Source: Udaeobacter sp025935755 (GTDB lineage Bacteria; Verrucomicrobiota; Verrucomicrobiia; Chthoniobacterales; UBA10450). Taken from it: DNA of 44,920 nucleotides. The translations under genes and the position numbers were made by a program. Shown piece by piece: positions 40,436 to 44,920 of the stretch. How positions within the stretch are numbered: the first letter of the stretch is position 1; each line of letters opens with the position of its first letter. The DNA lies in NCBI GenBank assembly GCA_036278715.1, contig DASUKN010000012.1, forward strand, positions 1-44,920, in the 5' to 3' direction. The notes under the pieces are model-generated. The model was not told the DNA's origin. It made no database searches and saw only the letters and a list, made by a program, of their open reading frames with translations.

Positions 40436-41467
40436 ATGAAGATCGCCCTCGACGCGATGGGCGGTGATTTTGGCCCGCCGAACCTCGTTGCCGGCGCCGT
40501 GATGGCGCTGCGCGATTACAAGCAGATCAACAAGCTTTATCTGGTTGGAGACTCCACCAGGATCGAGGACGAGCTACGTAAACATCAGTGTAACGATTCG
40601 CGCATCGACATCGTGCATTCTACGCAGGTCGTCGATATGAGCGACCGCGCGTGGACAGCTGTTCGCCGGAAAAAAGACTCCTCCATAAGCCGTGCCGTAG
40701 ATCTGGTGAAACACGGTGACGCAGATGCTGTGGTAAGCGCCGGACACACCGGTGCGGCGGTCGCGGCGTGCACCATTAAGCTTCGCACGTTGCCGGGGAT
40801 CGATCGACCGGGCATCGCGGCCGTGCTTCCAACAGAAACGAATGTATTTGTTTTGATCGATGCAGGCGCGAACATCGACGCGCGCCCGGAACATCTTCTT
40901 CAATACGCATTCATGGGCTCTGTGTATTCACGACATGTTCTCCATTACAAAAATCCCACCGTCGGTCTGGTGTCGCTGGGCGATGAGGATGTGAAGGGCA
41001 CCGAATTGACCAGGGAAGTGTTCAAGATGCTAAGACCAAGTTCGCTCAATTTCGTTGGCAACATAGAAGGCCGTCACCTCTTTGAAGATCCGGTCGAAGT
41101 TGTGGTGTGCGACGGATTCGTTGGCAACGTGATCCTGAAGACGTGCGAATCAATCGCGGTAGCGATGTTCAAGTGGCTCAAACACGAACTCATGCGCACA
41201 CCCATGCGAAAAGTGGGCGCTCTGCTGGCGAAGAATGCCATTGGGACGATCAGGGACAGGACGAATTATGAAGAGTACGGCGGCAGTCCGCTTCTCGGTG
41301 TGAATGGGATTTGTATCATCGCCCACGGCGCGAGTACGCCGCTCGCGGTCAAGAATGCGCTGCGTGTGGCCACCGAGTCCATTGAACAGCAGGTGAACCC
41401 GCATATCGTCGAGGAGATTCGCCGGTACCATGAAACGACAGCCCCGCTCGAACCCGCGCTCTCATAA
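40436..41467 (+). CDS. plsX: phosphate acyltransferase PlsX
   Basis: 343 residues. MKIALDAMGGDFGPPNLVAGA start, DAVVSAGHTGAAVAACTIKLRTLPGIDRPGIAAVLPT, VFVLIDAGANIDARPEHLLQYAFMGSVY, LVSLGDEDVKGTELTREVFKML and the GNIEGRHLFEDPVEVVVCDGFVGNVILKTCES stretch are the family signatures. It converts acyl-ACP to acyl-phosphate for PlsY, starting phospholipid synthesis at the membrane surface. Its last 38 bases overlap the fabH start. Confidence 0.96.
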   Translation: MKIALDAMGGDFGPPNLVAGAVMALRDYKQINKLYLVGDSTRIEDELRKHQCNDSRIDIVHSTQVVDMSDRAWTAVRRKKDSSISRAVDLVKHGDADAVVSAGHTGAAVAACTIKLRTLPGIDRPGIAAVLPTETNVFVLIDAGANIDARPEHLLQYAFMGSVYSRHVLHYKNPTVGLVSLGDEDVKGTELTREVFKMLRPSSLNFVGNIEGRHLFEDPVEVVVCDGFVGNVILKTCESIAVAMFKWLKHELMRTPMRKVGALLAKNAIGTIRDRTNYEEYGGSPLLGVNGICIIAHGASTPLAVKNALRVATESIEQQVNPHIVEEIRRYHETTAPLEPALS

Positions 41468-42452
41468 AAAGCTCCGGACGGTCTCGATCATTGGTACCGG
41501 AAGTTACGTGCCCGAGAAGGTTCTGACTAACGAAGACCTTTCCCGCATGGTGGACACCAGCGACGAGTGGATTACCACTCGCACCGGCATCAAGGAACGT
41601 CGGGTCGCGGCAAAGGACGAGTACACGAGCGACATGGCGGTGAAAGCAGCCTTGAACGCGATTGAGCAGGCGAAGATTTCGCCGAAGGAAATCGATCTCA
41701 TCCTTTTGGCGACGGCAACGCCCGACATGCTGTTCCCGGCCACAGCCTGCTTCGTTCAGAAAAAGATCGGCGCGACGAACGCCGCTTGTCTGGATATTTC
41801 CGCGGCGTGCGCCGGTTTCATTTTCGGGTTGGAAATCGCCCAGCAGTTCATCACGTCGCACACCTACGACACCGTTCTTGTGATCGGAGCCGACAAATTG
41901 ACGTCAATTACGAATTGGACCGATCGCAACACCTGTGTGCTGTTCGGCGATGGTGCTGGCGCGGCGATTTTGCGGCATCGTGGGAGTCCTCATGGCATCA
42001 TCACCACCCATATTGGAAGCGACGGCCAGTATACGAATATCCTGTTCATGCCGGGCGGCGGATCGCGGTGCCCCATTACACGTGAAAACGCGGACATGAA
42101 CCTGACCACTATCCATATGACCGGCAAGGAAGTGTACAAACAGGCGGTCATCGCGATGTTGAACGCAGCCAAAAAAGCACTCGAACAAGCAGGACTTTCG
42201 GTCGAGGACATCGCCTGTGTGATTCCGCATCAGGCAAACCTCCGGATTATGGAGGCGATCGCCGATCGGCTTGGCATTTCGCGAGATAAAATGTTCGTAA
42301 ACCTCGATCGATACGGCAATACCTCCGCAGCCGCGGTAGCGATTGCGCTCGATGAAGCGAACCGCAGCGGCCGAATCAAACCGGGCGATTACATCCTGAT
42401 GGTCGTTTTCGGCGGCGGGCTGACGTGGGCCAGCACAGTCATCGAGTGGTGA
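41430..42452 (+). CDS. fabH: beta-ketoacyl-ACP synthase III
   Basis: 340 residues with the FabH catalytic triad Cys127 (DISAACAGF), His267 (IPHQANLRI) and Asn297 (RYGNTSAA). The basic N-terminal tail (KRQPRSNPRSHKKLRT) is longer than in most homologues because the ATG at 41430 lies 38 bases inside plsX. No later start precedes the conserved SIIGTGSYVPEK, so the overlap appears real and suggests coupled translation. It condenses acetyl-CoA with malonyl-ACP to begin fatty acid synthesis. Confidence 0.96.
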   Translation: MKRQPRSNPRSHKKLRTVSIIGTGSYVPEKVLTNEDLSRMVDTSDEWITTRTGIKERRVAAKDEYTSDMAVKAALNAIEQAKISPKEIDLILLATATPDMLFPATACFVQKKIGATNAACLDISAACAGFIFGLEIAQQFITSHTYDTVLVIGADKLTSITNWTDRNTCVLFGDGAGAAILRHRGSPHGIITTHIGSDGQYTNILFMPGGGSRCPITRENADMNLTTIHMTGKEVYKQAVIAMLNAAKKALEQAGLSVEDIACVIPHQANLRIMEAIADRLGISRDKMFVNLDRYGNTSAAAVAIALDEANRSGRIKPGDYILMVVFGGGLTWASTVIEW

Positions 42453-42466
42453 CGTTGTCTGTTGCC

Positions 42467-42919
42467 TCAGTCAGGAATCTCGGGCTCGACCAGCTTCGCA
42501 AGTAACGCCAACGATTCCTGCCAGCCGAGGTAACAAGCTTCGGCAGGAATAACAGCGGGAAGACCTTCCTGCACCACATTCAGTTCAGTTCCGCACGACA
42601 CCTTCGTTAACTTGATGCTCGTCTGCATCTCGCCTGGCAGATTCGGATCATCGAATTTGTCGGTGTACTTGATCCTTTCGTGCGGAGTCAATTCGATGTA
42701 CGTCCCGCCGAAGGCATGACTTTTGCCGGTCGTGAAATTCGTGAACGACATTTTGTAAGTGCCACCAACTTTGGCGTCTATCTCGTGCACTTTTCCGGTG
42801 AATCCATTTGGTGGCAGCCATTTGGCCATCGCGTCAGGATCGAGAAACGCCTTGTAAATCTTTTCAGGCGTCGCTCGAAGAACGCGGTGAAGCCGGATTG
42901 TGTTGGTCTTGGTTGTCAT
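42467..42919 (-). CDS. SRPBCC (AHSA1-like) domain protein
   Basis: 150 residues from the ATG at 42917-42919 (GAAGAGAG upstream). AHSA1-type Bet v 1-like fold: TIRLHRVLRATPEKIYKAFLDPDAMAKWLPPNGFTGKV, GGTYKMSFTNFTTGKSHAFGGTYIELTPHERIKYTDKF, and a C-terminal helix YLGWQESLALLAKLVEPEIP. The family binds small hydrophobic ligands in a cavity; substrate unknown. It ends 15 bases from the convergent fabH stop. It may share a transcript with the VOC and DGPF genes upstream. Confidence 0.9.
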   Translation of the reverse strand: MTTKTNTIRLHRVLRATPEKIYKAFLDPDAMAKWLPPNGFTGKVHEIDAKVGGTYKMSFTNFTTGKSHAFGGTYIELTPHERIKYTDKFDDPNLPGEMQTSIKLTKVSCGTELNVVQEGLPAVIPAEACYLGWQESLALLAKLVEPEIPD

Positions 42920-43037
42920 GATGATTCTCTCTTCAGTTAATTTATCTTTTCGGTTTCGGACGATTCCCGGAACGCCTGCTCGCACTAAGTTGCACGCCTC
43001 AATTTCGGTCCGGTGATGTGATGTTAGTCAATGTGTG

Positions 43038-43412
43038 CTAACTGGCGTTCGTATCCGGCTCGAGGATTCCAAGGACGTTACCGGCCGGATCTGCCGCGTA
43101 AGCAAGCCACCCAACTTTTGGAATCGCCATTTTCGGCACGCAGATTTTTCCACCGCGCTCCTCGATTTTCTTAATGGTCTGATCAAGAGATTTGACCGCT
43201 ACGGTGTTCAACGTACCGGGAGTTTGACCTTCACGTGGCCGTGTCATACCGCCATTGATTCCCGGCTCGTTGTCATTCCCGGTGGTAACCAGCCAATACT
43301 CGATCGGGCCCCCTTCGAATTTGTTGAATTTCCAGCCGAACACGTCCTGGTAAAACGGCTGCACCGCTTGCGGATCATCCGTGTAAATTTCGAAGTGAGT
43401 AATGCGATTCAT
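43038..43412 (-). CDS. VOC family protein (glyoxalase/bleomycin-resistance fold), copy 1
   Basis: 124 residues with two beta-alpha-beta-beta-beta units: ITHFEIYTDDPQAVQPFYQDVFGWKFNKFEGGPIEYWLVTTG and TLNTVAVKSLDQTIKKIEERGGKICVPKMAIPKVGWLAYAADPAGNVLGILEPD. Typical metal positions of the fold are His6 and the later acidic residue (Glu in GILEPD). Ligand unknown. It resembles the VOC protein at 44442 in layout and probably arose from the same family. Confidence 0.9.
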   Translation of the reverse strand: MNRITHFEIYTDDPQAVQPFYQDVFGWKFNKFEGGPIEYWLVTTGNDNEPGINGGMTRPREGQTPGTLNTVAVKSLDQTIKKIEERGGKICVPKMAIPKVGWLAYAADPAGNVLGILEPDTNAS

Positions 43413-43512
43413 TGTTTGTCCGGTTCGTTTCGGTCTGGTTATAGCACTCGTTAGGTGTTAGGTAATTGATCCGAACCCGGGTTTCCATCAAGGCGTCCCG
43501 CCACGCATCGCG

Positions 43513-43914
43513 TCAGGCGCTCGCGAACTGTGCTTCCTCTTTAAGTTCGCTCGCGACCGGGCATTCGGTTGCGACGGGCCTGACTTCCACCTGCACACCG
43601 TACGGTAAACCGGGGCATTCCCGTGCGATCGCCACGGCATCGTCGAAGGTGGCGACGTCGAGCAGAAAATATCCACCGATCGCTTCTTTTGATTCTGCAA
43701 ATGGGCCATCGGAGACCACGCGATTTTTTCCAGAGACGATTTTGCCTTCCCGCTCGAGCGGGTTCCCTGCGATCGCTTTGCCTTCGTTGGTCAGCTTCCT
43801 GAACCAGGCCATCCATTGGTCTGTGACTTTCTGCTTTTCCTCGGATGAAAGGTTCTTGAGCCAGTCATTGCCGCGAAACAGCAACATGTATCCGTTTTGA
43901 TTTTGTGTGTTCAT
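43513..43914 (-). CDS. DGPF/YCII-related protein, copy 1
   Basis: 133 residues. The YCII-like fold starts GYMLLFRGNDWLKNLSSEEKQKVTDQWMAWFRKLTNEGKAIAGNPL and holds the DGPF signature VSDGPFAESKEAIGGYFLLDVATFDDAVAIARECP. These small proteins often sit with ECF sigma factors, but none is in view here. Function unknown. About 42% alike by eye to the copy at 43954. Confidence 0.9.
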   Translation of the reverse strand: MNTQNQNGYMLLFRGNDWLKNLSSEEKQKVTDQWMAWFRKLTNEGKAIAGNPLEREGKIVSGKNRVVSDGPFAESKEAIGGYFLLDVATFDDAVAIARECPGLPYGVQVEVRPVATECPVASELKEEAQFASA

Positions 43915-43953
43915 ATCTTTTTGTTCGTAATTGAGTTTTAAGTGTTGCCAGAT

Positions 43954-44367
43954 TTAAACGGCTGCAAGTTGTTCTTCTCGCACCAGTTCGCGTTCCCGAA
44001 TGTCGAGGGGACATTCATGGGCGAGTGGGCGGACTTCAATTGAACCGCCGTAAGCCAGGCCCGGGCTGGTCCGCGCAATTCGAATGGCTTCGTCCATTGT
44101 TTCGACTTCCAATACCAGATATCCGGCAATGGCTTCTTTCGATTCAGCGAATGGTCCGTCGGTAATGATTTTTCCGTTACTGCCCGAAACAATTGCGCCC
44201 CTGCGCTCCAGCGCCCGGCCAGGTTTGGCTTTACCCTGGGCGGTCAAACTTTCAATCCAGGCTTTGTTCTGGTTCATGAGTTTGCGCAGCTCAGCGTGCG
44301 GCAACTTGTTGTACCATTCATCGCTCCGGTACAAGAGCATGTATCCGTTTTCATTTTGTGCGTTCAT
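43954..44367 (-). CDS. DGPF/YCII-related protein, copy 2
   Basis: 137 residues, tandem paralogue of the preceding gene: GYMLLYRSDEWYNKLPHAELRKLMNQNKAWIESLTAQGKAKPGRALE and IITDGPFAESKEAIAGYLVLEVETMDEAIRIARTSPG. The shared DGPFAESKEAI is unchanged. 39 bp separate it from copy 1. Function unknown. Confidence 0.9.
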   Translation of the reverse strand: MNAQNENGYMLLYRSDEWYNKLPHAELRKLMNQNKAWIESLTAQGKAKPGRALERRGAIVSGSNGKIITDGPFAESKEAIAGYLVLEVETMDEAIRIARTSPGLAYGGSIEVRPLAHECPLDIRERELVREEQLAAV

Positions 44368-44441
44368 TTTCAGTTTTATTTGGTGTTTGGTGGTTGGTTG
44401 CTTTTTGAGTTTCCAGAACTACAACGAATAAGCGATCGGCT

Positions 44442-44840
44442 TTAGGACAATTGTTTTGCGCCCGGGTCTCTCTCCCAAATTCCAAAAGTGTTGCCTTCTG
44501 TATCCTGGCAAACGGCGAAGTAACCCATCTGCGGCACGGCCGTTTTCGCCATGCAGATTTTGCCTCCGAGCTTCGTAATTTTGTCAGCGAACTTATCGAC
44601 AGAATCCACGCCGATGTAATTGACGACTGGTTCTCCAGGATGTTTACGCCTCTTTAGCGCGCCATCGGGGCTGTCATCTCCCCCACCGGTATCAATGTGC
44701 GAGTAATCGTTGGTGCCGGGAAATGGATTGATCTTCCAGCCAAACAGATTGCTGTAAAACGCTTTAGCCCGTTCCGGATTGTCCGCCGGAATTTCAAACC
44801 AAATGATGCTTGCATCCTGTTTCATCTCTGACTTGCTCAT
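44442..44840 (-). CDS. VOC family protein, copy 2
   Basis: 132 residues: ASIIWFEIPADNPERAKAFYSNLFGWKINPFPGTNDYSHIDTGGGD and VVNYIGVDSVDKFADKITKLGGKICMAKTAVPQMGYFAVCQDTEGNTFGIWERDP. It shares the GGKIC-x-K-x-A-x-P motif with the VOC protein at 43038. First gene of the VOC-YCII-YCII-VOC-SRPBCC run on the minus strand. The gene upstream, which might be an ECF sigma factor, is outside the window. Confidence 0.9.
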   Translation of the reverse strand: MSKSEMKQDASIIWFEIPADNPERAKAFYSNLFGWKINPFPGTNDYSHIDTGGGDDSPDGALKRRKHPGEPVVNYIGVDSVDKFADKITKLGGKICMAKTAVPQMGYFAVCQDTEGNTFGIWERDPGAKQLS

Positions 44841-44920
44841 ATTTTTGGCTTTCTGTTGAATGTACTTTTGTGTCCGTCAGAGATACGACGAAAGAACACG
44901 GGCCTTTTGGACACCAAGCC

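Noticed and set aside
43449..43462. Tandem GTTAGGT pair upstream of the VOC gene
   Set aside because: Only two units, with no gene-flanking symmetry.

Overview
The window reads as one chromosome segment of a Gram-negative soil-type bacterium, most likely a member of Verrucomicrobiota (Spartobacteria/Chthoniobacterales-like). The clues are the hprK-HPr-EI cluster without sugar permeases, the DUF177-rpmF-plsX-fabH block, LPS export genes joined to kdsA, a large deacetylase/glycosyltransferase fusion, small DGPF/VOC gene arrays, and many palindromic intergenic repeats. The phylum is an inference from gene content; no rRNA gene is present.

Layout. 1-1790: the start of a lipoprotein gene, a frameshifted integron integrase, and a four-helix-bundle (S23/IVP-type) gene set between inverted heptamer arrays. 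1791-7900: an envelope polysaccharide gene (GH18-like/NodB/GT2) and a TonB-dependent receptor. 8051-10035: gamma-carbonic anhydrase followed in frame by a 5'-deleted cupin remnant, then glycerate kinase. 10152-13100: gatB, a second four-helix-bundle gene with inverted heptamer arrays, and aroC. 13101-18809: a reverse-transsulfuration cluster (thioredoxin-like protein, cystathionine beta-synthase, cystathionine gamma-synthase/lyase) surrounded by two arrays of a roughly 490-bp multi-hairpin tandem repeat. 18810-28912: rpsA, a lipoprotein, asnS, a beta-propeller protein with its coupled partner, a helical-repeat protein, an orphan metal-binding protein and speA. 29079-33604: bifunctional nuclease, ptsI, HPr, hprK, DUF190 and crcB under a fluoride riboswitch. 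33966-38760: lptB, lptA, lptC and kdsA, a TIGR02206-like membrane protein and a tandem Usp protein. 38904-42452: coaD, DUF177, rpmF, plsX, fabH. 42467-44840: SRPBCC, VOC, two DGPF/YCII proteins and VOC.

Most genes are core metabolism and envelope functions. The unusual content is in repeats and small elements. (1) Both four-helix-bundle genes are framed by in-phase 7-bp repeats in inverted orientation; the heptamers differ between the two loci but the architecture is the same. (2) A repeat of about 490 bp, built of two multi-hairpin modules, carries decayed copies of the last codons of the metB-like gene. It is present as two units beside that gene and as two and a half units about 4 kb away, where the array lies between perfect 54-bp inverted repeats. 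(3) A dispersed palindrome whose translation reads IPSEVEG occurs at several further intergenic sites.

Functional links: kdsA-lptC-lptA-lptB make and export LPS, and the large fusion may modify exopolysaccharide. hprK, HPr and EI form a regulatory phosphotransfer system with no visible sugar-specific component. The fluoride riboswitch would switch on crcB-DUF190. plsX and fabH start phospholipid and fatty acid synthesis beside L32. GatB and AsnS occur together, which is consistent with GatCAB serving Gln-tRNA(Gln).
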